Source: Candidatus Omnitrophota bacterium (lineage in GTDB: Bacteria > Omnitrophota > Gorgyraeia > B26-G9). Taken from it: 9,221 nt of DNA. The notes under the pieces were generated by a model. The model did not search any database and was not told the DNA's origin. It saw nothing but the letters and a program-made list of their open reading frames with translations. Positions 1-7,019 of this stretch are shown here, piece after piece. The DNA lies in contig JAGYOO010000033.1 of the NCBI GenBank assembly GCA_018399295.1, forward strand, positions 1 through 9,221. The letters are read 5' to 3'. The translations under genes were made by a program, and so were the position numbers. The first letter of the stretch is position 1, and the number at the start of each line of letters is the position of its first letter.

Positions 1-1197
1 CGCCAGAAGGTCCGCGGCCCGCTCTCCGAGGAGTCTGCGCTTCTCGCCAGAGGAAAGCAGTCCGGCGAACGCGGGAACAAGGTCCTCCGCGGTTTTGACT
101 TCCAATACCGCCTCTTCCTCAAGAAACAACCTTTGGATCTCCTTAAAATTAAACATATGCGGACCGAACACAACCGGTTTTCGCAGACTTGCCGGCTCAA
201 GCGGATTCTGGCCGCCATGGGGAACCAGACTACCGCCGATGAATACGATATCCGCAAGCCCGTAATATTCCGCCAGCCTTCCCATTTTATCAAGAAGAAG
301 TATTTCATTTGGCTGGAGATTCTTCGCACCGTCCTCCCATTCACTGACTAAAATGGGCTTTAATCCGAATTCTTTTATCCGGGCAACAATCTCCGGGCAG
401 CGCCGTACGTGCCGGGGCGCCAGCAGAAGACGCAGGCCGGAAAATTTATTCCGCAGTTGGATATACGCCTGGCACAGTTTTTTTTCTTCATCATCATGAG
501 TGCTGCCGGCCACAATCCAGAGTTCGTCAGGGTGCGCGGTGGCCGCCCCTTTTACCGGCGCGGAACCCTGCCGGTCAAACTTCAGGTTCCCGGTGATCTT
601 TACCCGGTCTGGAGCGGCGCCAAGGGCCTTAAACCGTTCGGCGTCTTTTTCGCTTTGCACGCAAAACAGGTTTACCCGGGCCAGGGAACCGCGAAACAGA
701 AACGAAAATCTGCGATAACGGCGAAAGGCGCGGTCGGAAATCCGGCCATTAATCACGGCTATGGGAATATTTTTCGCGGCCGCCGCCTGAAACAGGTTCG
801 GCCACAGTTCGGTCTCCAGGATTAGCAGACACGCCGGACGTACGGCGCGCAGACAACGACGCACCGCGCCGGTCAGGTCAAAGGGAAAGAAGAACACCGG
901 TTCATCCGACCGAGCCGCGGTTTGGGCCACAGCATTGCCGGTATGGGTAATCGTGGACAGGGCCAACCGGCAGTTGGGATGATTCTCGCGCAGGATAGCG
1001 AGAAATGGCTCAGCCGCCCTGACCTCTCCCACACTCACCGCGTGCACCCAGATCAGGGGTTTCTTGTCTTGCGATTTGGCAAAAGTTTTTGGCGGATAAA
1101 ATCCCAGACGCTGTCGCAAGCCGGCGCGCCGCCGCCCCAGAGACGGCAGATATAACAGCGCGGCCAGAAGATAAAAGAGGTCCAGGACTTTTCCCAC
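1..1197 (-). CDS. waaA: 3-deoxy-D-manno-octulosonic acid (Kdo) transferase, partial (3' end beyond left edge)
   Basis: WaaA/KdtA transfers Kdo from CMP-Kdo to the lipid A precursor at the inner membrane, the first step of LPS inner-core synthesis. The frame is open for 399 codons from a GTG at 1197 to base 1 without a stop; the family is about 420-430 residues, so only the last 25-35 are missing. An N-terminal hydrophobic stretch (residues 6-20, FYLLAALLYL) is the likely membrane anchor. Family motifs follow in order: VHAVSVGE at 51-58, whose Glu58 matches the known catalytic Glu; STITHTGN at 81-88; ETELWPN at 128-134; TGNLKFD at 202-208; and GGSLVPHGGQNPLEP at 321-335 followed by GPHMFNFKEI, which form the GT-B nucleotide-sugar half. 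GTG is chosen because AAGGA lies 5 bases upstream and the other start choices would cut into the anchor. It is last in the topA-xerC-waaA run. The family assignment is very secure; whether one or two Kdo residues are added cannot be told. Confidence 0.96.
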   Translation of the reverse strand, partial: MGKVLDLFYLLAALLYLPSLGRRRAGLRQRLGFYPPKTFAKSQDKKPLIWVHAVSVGEVRAAEPFLAILRENHPNCRLALSTITHTGNAVAQTAARSDEPVFFFPFDLTGAVRRCLRAVRPACLLILETELWPNLFQAAAAKNIPIAVINGRISDRAFRRYRRFSFLFRGSLARVNLFCVQSEKDAERFKALGAAPDRVKITGNLKFDRQGSAPVKGAATAHPDELWIVAGSTHDDEEKKLCQAYIQLRNKFSGLRLLLAPRHVRRCPEIVARIKEFGLKPILVSEWEDGAKNLQPNEILLLDKMGRLAEYYGLADIVFIGGSLVPHGGQNPLEPASLRKPVVFGPHMFNFKEIQRLFLEEEAVLEVKTAEDLVPAFAGLLSSGEKRRLLGERAADLLA

Positions 1198-1202
1198 TGT
1201 TT

Positions 1203-1207
1203 TCCTT
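1203..1207 (-). promoter_or_regulatory. Shine-Dalgarno site of waaA next to the xerC stop codon
   Basis: On the minus strand AAGGA directly follows the xerC TGA (1210-1208) and sits 5 bases before the waaA GTG at 1197. It decides the GTG start and suggests that ribosomes ending xerC translation re-initiate on waaA. Confidence 0.7.
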
Positions 1208-2080
1208 TCAGGCCCGAGGATGGGTCTGGTCATAAACGCTTTTAAGTTTCTCGGTAGTAAGATGCGTATAGATCTGGGTTGTCGAAAGGTTCGCGTGACC
1301 AAGCAGCTCCTGCACCGCCCGCAGGTCCGCCCCCCGGTTCAGAAGATGCGTGGCAAAAGAATGGCGCAGGCTGTGTGGTGAGACGTCGCCGCGCAGACTC
1401 GCTATCTGAATATACTTGTCCAGGATGTTCCGGACCCCGCGGTCGCTCAGGCGGCGCTGGTCTTTGTTCTGAAACAGGATACGGCTGTCCGTGCCGTTCT
1501 TCCGGCCCCGTTCCTGCAGATAGGCCTTTATCGCCCGCAGGGCCTTGTCTCCGATGGGTGCGAGCCGTTCCTTGCGCCCCTTCCCCACTACACGGACCGA
1601 ACCGCCGATAAAATCAACGTTCTCCACATTAAGCGAAACAAGTTCGCCAACGCGTAGTCCGGTGCTGTATAGGGTCTCCAGGATCGCCCGGTCGCGCTTG
1701 CCGGGAAGGTCATGGACCGGCGGAGTCTCCAGGAGTTTAGCGATCTCGGTTTCATTGAGCACGATGGGAAGCCGCTTGTCCTGTTTGGGCCCGTTCAGGC
1801 CGACCATCGGATCGTGCCGGATAAACCCCTCCCGACAGAGAAATCGGAAAAAGGACCGCAGACAGGCAAGCTTGCGCGCGATGGTTGTTTTCTTGAAATC
1901 CTTATGCCGCAGATGGACCAGGAATTTCCGGACCTCCAGCACGTCCAGTGACTCCAGAGGCTTTTCCCCGCAAAAATCAGCCAGCTCCCGCAGGTCAACG
2001 CTGTAATTTATAACGGTATGGGGCGAGGCGTCTTTTTCCAGCTTAAGATAACTGATAAACTTATCGATATATCTTTCCAT
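1208..2080 (-). CDS. xerC: Tyrosine recombinase XerC (chromosome dimer resolution)
   Basis: A 290-residue tyrosine recombinase of normal Xer length. XerC and XerD together cut and rejoin dif sites to resolve chromosome dimers at division, normally under FtsK control. Residues 1-90 are the SAM-like core-binding domain and about 105-280 the catalytic domain. All catalytic residues are present: Arg143 in STGLRVGEL, Lys167 in GKGRKER, His236 and Arg239 in PHSLRHSFATHL, His262 in LLGHANLSTTQ, and nucleophile Tyr271 in IYTH. The C-terminus SVYDQTHPRA resembles XerC (VYD..HPRA) more than XerD, and the position after topA is a common place for xerC in Firmicutes and relatives; XerD or a single-recombinase XerH-like role is the alternative. 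The start ATG lies 6 bases after the topA stop with only a weak purine stretch upstream, so translation is probably coupled. Confidence 0.93.
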   Translation of the reverse strand: MERYIDKFISYLKLEKDASPHTVINYSVDLRELADFCGEKPLESLDVLEVRKFLVHLRHKDFKKTTIARKLACLRSFFRFLCREGFIRHDPMVGLNGPKQDKRLPIVLNETEIAKLLETPPVHDLPGKRDRAILETLYSTGLRVGELVSLNVENVDFIGGSVRVVGKGRKERLAPIGDKALRAIKAYLQERGRKNGTDSRILFQNKDQRRLSDRGVRNILDKYIQIASLRGDVSPHSLRHSFATHLLNRGADLRAVQELLGHANLSTTQIYTHLTTEKLKSVYDQTHPRA

Positions 2081-2086
2081 GCAAAA

Positions 2087-4099
2087 TTACTTTTCTTCCC
2101 CCGCGGCTTCCGTCTCTTCCTTCTTTTCCTGTTTCGGCAGAAACTTGCTCATATAGCGGCACTCCGGATATTTAGTGCACCCGTAAAACCGGGCGCCGCG
2201 GCGGGAACTCCGGGCCACCAGTTCCCCCTCGCATCCCGGGGACGGGCACTTAACGCCCAAGGAGATAGATTTCGCGTTGCGGCACTCGGGAAATCCGGAA
2301 CAGCTTAAAAATTTCCCCCGGCGCGACCACTTAATCACCATCGGCCGGCCGCAAAGTTCGCAGACCTCATCCGTCTCAATCACTTCTTTCTGGAGATGTT
2401 CCTGCGCGTAGGTGACCTTCTGTTTAAACGGATCGTAGAAGTTTTTCAGTACGTTGACCCAGTTCAGTTTTCCGTCTTCGACCTGATCCAGTTCTTCCTC
2501 CATGCTCGCGGTGAATCCCTCGTCCACGATATCGGAAAAATATTCGACCAGGATATCATTTACCTTCATTCCGAGCTCGGTACAGGCCAGATAGCCTTTT
2601 TCCCGGCGCACATAATCGCGGCTGGTCAGGGTAAAGATGATCGGGGCGTAGGTGCTGGGCCGGCCGATACCTTTTTCCTCCAGCAGGCGGATCAGGGAGG
2701 CCTCGGAATACCGGGCCGGGGGCCGGGTAAAGTGCTGCTCCGGTTTCAGGTTCAGCAGGTCCAGGGGTTCGCCCTCGAATACCTCCGGAACCTTGCTGTC
2801 TTTTTCCTGCACATCTTCGCCGTAAACTTTAAGGAACCCCTCAAAGGCCAGGATCGAGCCGGATGAGCTTAATCCGTAGCGGCCGGCGGTTATCTCCACG
2901 CTGCTGGTCGAATATACCGCGGATTCCATCTGACTGGCCACGGCGCGCTGCCAGATAAGCTGGTACAACCGGAACTGATCATCATTCAGAAATTCCCGGA
3001 TAAGTTCCGGGCGCCGGCTGACTGAGGTCGGCCGGATCGCCTCGTGCGCCTCCTGAGCCGACTTCTTCGACCGGTAGACCCGGGGCTTGTCCGTGAGATA
3101 CTGCTCCCCAAACTCATTTCCGATGAACTCCCGGATGCTTTTTACGGCTGAGTCGGCGATCTTGACCGAATCCGTACGCATATAGGTAATAATACCCGTA
3201 GAACCTTCCGAGCCCAGCTCGACCCCTTCATACAGCTGCTGGGCCAGGAGCATTGTCTTTTGTGAGGTGTATTTCAGCCGGTTGAAGGCAGCCTGCTGAA
3301 GAGTACTGGTTATAAACGGCGGATAGGGATGCCGGTTCTTTTTTCCTTTTTTAACCGCTCCGACGACGTATTCGGCGCGTTCGAGATCAGCGACAATGGC
3401 CGCTCCCTCTTCCTGGCTTGATATCTTCAGCTTTTCGTTGTCCCGTTTATCCAGCTGGGCGAGAAAGGCCAGGGACTCTTCCGGTTTTTGCTTCAGTTCC
3501 GCTTCCACGCTCCAGTATTCTTCCGGTTTAAACGCCCGTATCTCCCGTTCCCGGTCGACAATAAGCTTAAGGGCCACGGACTGGACCCGTCCCGCGCTCA
3601 GGCCCCGGGCCACTTTTTTCCAGAGCAGGGGGCTCAGCAGATAACCGACGATCCGGTCTAAAACCCTTCTTGCCTGCTGAGCGTTGACCTTGTCGATGTC
3701 CAGTGAGCGGGGATGCTCAAACGCGGCCTTGACCGCCTCGGGCGTTATCTCATGAAACACCACCCGCAGAAACTTCTGACCGTTTGTTTTCGCGCGCAGC
3801 TGTTCCATAAGATGCCAGCTGATCGCCTCTCCCTCCCGGTCAGGGTCAGTAGCCAGATAGATGATCTCCGACCGCTTCGCCTCTTTCTTAAGCTGGGTCA
3901 GGGCCTTTTTCTTGCCGGGAATAATCACATACGTGGGTTTAAAGTCATCTTCAATATCAACCCCAATCCGGCTTTTAGGCAGATCGATCAGATGCCCCAT
4001 GGAGGAATAAATCACAAAATCATCCCCCAGAATCCGGGTGATTGTCCGGGCCTTGGTCGGAGACTCGACGATAACCATTGTTTTTTTAATTTTTTTCAT
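2087..4099 (-). CDS. topA: DNA topoisomerase I (type IA)
   Basis: TopA relaxes negative supercoils by passing one strand through a transient 5'-phosphotyrosine break and counterbalances gyrase. With the ATG at 4099 it has 670 residues, close to Bacillus-type TopA and shorter than the E. coli enzyme (865). The Toprim domain (about 7-120) has IVESPTKA with Glu12 and the metal-binding DPDREGE (Asp85, Asp87, Glu89). LSAGRVQSVALKLIVDRE follows at 167-184. The catalytic tyrosine is Tyr306 in GIITYMRTDS. GIGRPSTYA lies at 477-485. The C-terminus has two four-cysteine zinc ribbons (Cys580/583/600/606 and Cys618/623/641/647) and a charged KE-rich tail. An in-frame GTG at 4105 is only one base from the AAGG Shine-Dalgarno, whereas the ATG at 4099 is 7 bases from it, so ATG is preferred. 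It has its own promoter and heads topA-xerC-waaA. Confidence 0.97.
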   Translation of the reverse strand: MKKIKKTMVIVESPTKARTITRILGDDFVIYSSMGHLIDLPKSRIGVDIEDDFKPTYVIIPGKKKALTQLKKEAKRSEIIYLATDPDREGEAISWHLMEQLRAKTNGQKFLRVVFHEITPEAVKAAFEHPRSLDIDKVNAQQARRVLDRIVGYLLSPLLWKKVARGLSAGRVQSVALKLIVDREREIRAFKPEEYWSVEAELKQKPEESLAFLAQLDKRDNEKLKISSQEEGAAIVADLERAEYVVGAVKKGKKNRHPYPPFITSTLQQAAFNRLKYTSQKTMLLAQQLYEGVELGSEGSTGIITYMRTDSVKIADSAVKSIREFIGNEFGEQYLTDKPRVYRSKKSAQEAHEAIRPTSVSRRPELIREFLNDDQFRLYQLIWQRAVASQMESAVYSTSSVEITAGRYGLSSSGSILAFEGFLKVYGEDVQEKDSKVPEVFEGEPLDLLNLKPEQHFTRPPARYSEASLIRLLEEKGIGRPSTYAPIIFTLTSRDYVRREKGYLACTELGMKVNDILVEYFSDIVDEGFTASMEEELDQVEDGKLNWVNVLKNFYDPFKQKVTYAQEHLQKEVIETDEVCELCGRPMVIKWSRRGKFLSCSGFPECRNAKSISLGVKCPSPGCEGELVARSSRRGARFYGCTKYPECRYMSKFLPKQEKKEETEAAGEEK

Positions 4100-4104
4100 A
4101 AGCA

Positions 4105-4110
4105 CACCTT
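4105..4110 (-). promoter_or_regulatory. Shine-Dalgarno site of topA (sets ATG start at 4099)
   Basis: AAGGTG on the minus strand. Its AAGG core is 7 bases before the ATG at 4099 but only one base before the in-frame GTG at 4105, so it supports the shorter 670-residue protein. Confidence 0.75.
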
Positions 4111-4124
4111 AATAATTTGCAGTT

Positions 4125-4153
4125 ATGATAACTTATTTAAAAATCATAGTCAA
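4125..4153 (-). promoter_or_regulatory. Sigma-70/sigma-A-type promoter of topA-xerC-waaA
   Basis: On the minus strand TTGACT (4153-4148, one mismatch to TTGACA) and TATCAT (4130-4125, one mismatch to TATAAT) are separated by exactly 17 bases of mostly A/T. Transcription would start near 4118, giving a leader of about 18-20 bases before the topA ATG, too short for a riboswitch. It lies in the gap after the FtsA-like gene, as expected for a separate transcription unit. Confidence 0.8.
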
Positions 4154-4208
4154 CCCAAAGCGAGAATCAGCAGGAGATAAAGGCAAAAGAAAAGGCACAA
4201 GGGACAGG

Positions 4209-6347
4209 CTATCGGTCGACAAAAACAACTGACACTTCCGCTCCGTCGGTCAAGGGCGTGGTAAATCCGGCCGGCTCTCCGTTCACCAGGATCGTCAGAC
4301 GTTTACCCTTTTGATCTTTAGGGTTTACGCTCACCCGGTCCATGACCCGGGATACGGTAGGAGGCAGGTCGTTCCCGGACCGGGTAACGATCTCCGACCG
4401 ATCGACCAGCGGCTCATCCGGGCTGACGGCCCGGCCGTTCAAAAAAATCCGGCCGTTACTTCCCTGAAGCACAAGTTCTTCTCCGTTAAGCCGGATCTTC
4501 ACGTTTTTTCCGCTACCGGGAATATCAACCACTTCTTTAACCAGGAAAAATTCCGACTGCTCGGGATCGAACTCGATCCGCGCTCCCTCACTCAAAGGCT
4601 CGTCCAACCCGGCCCGTTGGCCGTTTACCCGGAGTTGAAACCCGGTCTGGGTCAGAACCCGCGGCTCCCGATTAACCCGGATCATTATCTCTTTTTCCCG
4701 GAACGCCTCCGGATCGATCCCCCTTGCCAACAACGTGTCGCGGCAGCACGGAAGCCCGCATTCGATCCGGGCCCGGTCCGTAAGCTCGGTCTCCTTGTCC
4801 GCGGGAAAACCGTTGACCATAATCCGCGGCTCTACCCGAAGCGGCTGATCGTTGAATATCAGGTTCAGGGGTTGAATATCGACAACTTCACCTACCCGGC
4901 CACGGGCATCGGCCCCGTCACGCGCCCCCTCAAAATCGATCCGGTCTCCGGAATTCACGGAAGCGGTGAACTCAGCGGGTTGTCCGTTCAACCTGACCCT
5001 TGCCGGCCGGCCCATCCCACCCTTGATCATTTTCAGTTCCTTATTGACCTCAACGCACAAGGCGTGTCCGATCCGGCCGTACAGTTTTAACCGGTCCACT
5101 CCGCAGGTGACCAGCACGCTGAGCAGATCAAGATTCTGCTGCAGGTCCGGAATGCGCGCGGGCCGGGAATTAAGCGTAATATCAATAAACCGCAGCCCTT
5201 CAGAACGTCCGCTCATCACGCAGATCCCCAGGGGAGTTACCTGTTCCGGGCCAGTCAGCTTTCCGGTTTCATCTTTTACTCCGGCCACCGCCTCCGGCAG
5301 GCGGATGCCGACATGCGTCCGGTCCAGCCCCAGAATCGCGGCGATCTCCTCTTCCAGCCCGGGGGTCAGGCTGCCGCCGCCGACGAGGATAACCGCGTGC
5401 GGAACCTTTCCGTTAAGCGCCAGGGCCTCTTTCACAATCGATTCCGCCAGAAGCCTTACCCGCGGACGAATTTCCGCCTTAAGCTCCTCTGCCGTTATCT
5501 CCCGCGGCTTACCGAAGATATCGCGGAAACTTATATTCGCTGTTTCCCGGATCTGGCGCTTCAGCTTTTCCGCTGAGGCGAAATCCAGAATATATTTTTC
5601 ACAGATAAACTCCGTGATCTCGTCACCGGCCTCAGGCACCATACCATAGGCAAATACCGCGCCTTCCCGGGTAAGCGCCAGATCCGTAGTGCCGGCACCG
5701 ATATCCAGAAGCAGCAGATTAAGCCGCCGGATATCCTGGGGGATAATCACGTTCATGGCGGCAATCGGTTCCAGAGTCAGGTTTACCGCCTCCAGCCCGG
5801 CACGGTCCAGAACGCTCAGCATGCTGTTCAGAACTACCCGCGGTAGAAAAGTCGCGATAAGCTCGACCGCCATCGAACGACCGCGGTGACCGCGAAGTTC
5901 CCCGATAAGCTGTCCGTCAAGTTCATAGCGCACCACACTGTAGCCAACGCAATAATAGTCGGCCCCGGCCTCGTTTTCTTCCCGCATCAATAAGCTTAAG
6001 GCCTCCATCTCCAGATTTCGGACGCTGTCTGCGGTTATCTCTTCATTAAAATCCGCCTCACCCTCCACCCGGGCCCGCCTGGTCCGCAAAGTCCGGCCGG
6101 CGACCGCGACCCCGACCTGCTTCAGCTCAATTTTGCTCCGTTTTTCCAGGGCCTCCTTCACCTGACGGACGACTTCAGCCACTTCCTCTATATTATGGAC
6201 CTGGCCGTCCAGCATCGAACGGCCCGAATGTTCCCGGATCTCAAGATCAACAACGCGCAACAGCCCGGCCTCGCGCGCGGCAAGCAGGCCAGCGACCTTC
6301 CGGGTACCGATATCTAATGAAAATATGATATCTTTTGGATTTTTCAT
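4209..6347 (-). CDS. FtsA-family actin-like ATPase with C-terminal VNG-repeat tail
   Basis: A 712-residue protein whose first ~390 residues match the FtsA/PilM actin-like fold: phosphate-1 loop SLDIGTRKVAG (10-20), an inserted 1C/SHS2-type region (about 76-170), phosphate-2 loop LLLDIGAGTTDLAL (212-225) and adenosine motif VILVGGGSLTPGL (319-331). FtsA tethers FtsZ to the membrane, but usual FtsA is about 410-430 residues and ends in an amphipathic membrane helix. Here the ATPase is followed by ~320 residues with recurring motifs of the form hhVNGxPA....PLxDGxxI (for example from 451, 508, 571, 633 and 685), and the end VSVVFVDR shows no amphipathic helix. No signal peptide or transmembrane segment is seen. 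Similar long FtsA-domain proteins occur, from memory, in Firmicutes, with unknown function. The ATG has no good Shine-Dalgarno, but the actin motif begins right after it. A role in division, cell shape or a surface or motility machine is possible; ftsA itself is not asserted. Confidence 0.85.
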   Translation of the reverse strand: MKNPKDIIFSLDIGTRKVAGLLAAREAGLLRVVDLEIREHSGRSMLDGQVHNIEEVAEVVRQVKEALEKRSKIELKQVGVAVAGRTLRTRRARVEGEADFNEEITADSVRNLEMEALSLLMREENEAGADYYCVGYSVVRYELDGQLIGELRGHRGRSMAVELIATFLPRVVLNSMLSVLDRAGLEAVNLTLEPIAAMNVIIPQDIRRLNLLLLDIGAGTTDLALTREGAVFAYGMVPEAGDEITEFICEKYILDFASAEKLKRQIRETANISFRDIFGKPREITAEELKAEIRPRVRLLAESIVKEALALNGKVPHAVILVGGGSLTPGLEEEIAAILGLDRTHVGIRLPEAVAGVKDETGKLTGPEQVTPLGICVMSGRSEGLRFIDITLNSRPARIPDLQQNLDLLSVLVTCGVDRLKLYGRIGHALCVEVNKELKMIKGGMGRPARVRLNGQPAEFTASVNSGDRIDFEGARDGADARGRVGEVVDIQPLNLIFNDQPLRVEPRIMVNGFPADKETELTDRARIECGLPCCRDTLLARGIDPEAFREKEIMIRVNREPRVLTQTGFQLRVNGQRAGLDEPLSEGARIEFDPEQSEFFLVKEVVDIPGSGKNVKIRLNGEELVLQGSNGRIFLNGRAVSPDEPLVDRSEIVTRSGNDLPPTVSRVMDRVSVNPKDQKGKRLTILVNGEPAGFTTPLTDGAEVSVVFVDR
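4221..5003 (-). repeat. Protein-level repeats in the FtsA-like tail (VNG / PL-DG-I modules)
   Basis: Residues 449-709 of the FtsA-like protein contain a degenerate repeat. A full module has two hairpin-like parts: strand-VNxEP-strand, then strand-VNGxxA-x4-PL-x-DG-xx-I. Full modules fit at about 495-529, 554-593 and 616-655, with half modules at 450-472 and 684-708. EVVDI precedes two modules (487-491 and 605-609). The pattern resembles ThiS/MoaD-like beta-grasp segments but lacks their C-terminal Gly-Gly. The DNA copies have diverged too far to be obvious nucleotide repeats. Confidence 0.6.
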
Positions 6348-6378
6348 TTGGAAAATAAGGAAATTTCAGACATTGAAA

Positions 6379-6423
6379 GCGTGACCGCTACCCGGACAGA
6401 TAGTTCCCTGACCGCGGTCACGC
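6379..6423 (-). terminator. Inverted repeat between cheC and the FtsA-like gene; possible terminator, attenuator or operator
   Basis: A perfect 10-base inverted repeat, GCGTGACCGC and GCGGTCACGC, with 25 bases between the arms. On the minus strand its first arm starts at the last base of the cheC stop codon. The inner part can extend by GGTCAG against CTGTCC with one mismatch, leaving an 8-base loop. The downstream arm is followed by TTTCAATGT, a poor U-tract, so intrinsic termination would be leaky. The first arm also forms a perfect 12-base palindrome, TGACCGCGGTCA (6409-6420), which could bind a dimeric regulator instead. Confidence 0.5.
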
Positions 6424-7016
6424 TACATTCCCAGCGACGAAAGGATAAGATCAAGAGAAGCAGGATCCGGCAGAAACAACTGGGAACATTCCAGCCGGTT
6501 ATTCGCGATCATGAGCTCTGTCTCCAGCAGCATCACCTCTTCGGCAACCTGGCCGATCTCGGCTAAGACAAGATCCATGACCGCTCCCATCATGTCGCTG
6601 GCCATTACCGGTGATGTAGCAACCGTACTCATACCGACGAGCTGGGCGAGGGCACTGAGATAAGAACCGCAGAGTATCGATCCGACCTCTTTCAGTATTG
6701 ACTCAGTGAATTCTTTCTGATTGACATACTCCGGCCCGGCCATTTTCCCGATAAGAAAGTCGGCGGTCTCCGGCGAAAAAATCGTAAGCATTGTCCCGTT
6801 CATCTGCCGGGTTACCTTCAGGTAAACCACGTAAACCGGACGGGCCGCGCCGCCAAGAGCGGTTGAGACTTCCTCCAGAGGAAGCACCTTCACGATCGGC
6901 ACACTAAGATTAACCGTCTCAGAGATCATCTGGGACAAGGCCGTCGCGGCGTTTCCGGACCCGATGTTACCTACTTCTCTCAGCGCGTCAATCTGGATGT
7001 CGTTAAGTTCTGCCAT
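6423..7016 (-). CDS. cheC: CheC-type CheY-phosphate phosphatase
   Basis: A 197-residue CheC/CheX/FliY-family protein that would dephosphorylate CheY-P in the cytoplasm and, in Bacillus- and Thermotoga-type systems, works with CheD in adaptation. CheC normally has two active sites of the form [D/S]xxxExxN. The first is intact: Asp10, Glu14, Asn17 in LREVGNIGSGNAATALS. The second, in SILKEVGSILCGSYLSAL, keeps Ser106 and Glu110 but has Ser113 where Asn is expected. Length fits CheC (about 200), not CheX (about 150, one site); no FliN-like C-terminal domain follows, so it is not FliY. The start at 7016 is set by AAGGAGGA 4 bases upstream. It follows cheA by 24 bases, so it belongs to the cheB-cheA-cheC run. 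No CheD is in the window. Confidence 0.93.
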   Translation of the reverse strand: MAELNDIQIDALREVGNIGSGNAATALSQMISETVNLSVPIVKVLPLEEVSTALGGAARPVYVVYLKVTRQMNGTMLTIFSPETADFLIGKMAGPEYVNQKEFTESILKEVGSILCGSYLSALAQLVGMSTVATSPVMASDMMGAVMDLVLAEIGQVAEEVMLLETELMIANNRLECSQLFLPDPASLDLILSSLGM

Positions 7017-7019
7017 GGT

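Noticed and set aside
133..1155. Plus-strand frames opposite the left 1.2 kb
   Set aside because: The minus strand reads as one uninterrupted WaaA with all family motifs, which explains the region; the plus-strand products resemble nothing.
2147..2366. CX4C spacing in the second TopA zinc finger as an anomaly
   Set aside because: CPxPGC-type spacing in TopA C-terminal fingers is familiar from several bacterial groups, so it is ordinary variation.
4100..4105. GTG at 4105 as the topA start
   Set aside because: It is one base from the AAGG Shine-Dalgarno, too close for initiation; ATG at 4099 has proper spacing.
4154..4208. Intrinsic terminator after the FtsA-like gene
   Set aside because: The gap has pyrimidine tracts (CCTTTTCTTTTGCC on the minus strand) and short direct repeats of AAAGGCA type, but no GC-rich hairpin before a U-run was found.
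4311..5649. Plus-strand open frames of 259 and 227 codons
   Set aside because: Antisense to the intact FtsA-like gene, overlapping each other, Pro/Arg/Ser-rich and without recognisable motifs or ribosome sites.
4209..6347. PilM (type IV pilus) identity for the actin-like protein
   Set aside because: The motifs fit FtsA better, the tail is unlike PilM, and no pilN, pilO or pilQ gene is adjacent.
6423..7016. CheX or FliY instead of CheC
   Set aside because: 197 residues with two motif positions is too long for CheX, and there is no CheY-binding N-terminal peptide or FliN domain as in FliY.
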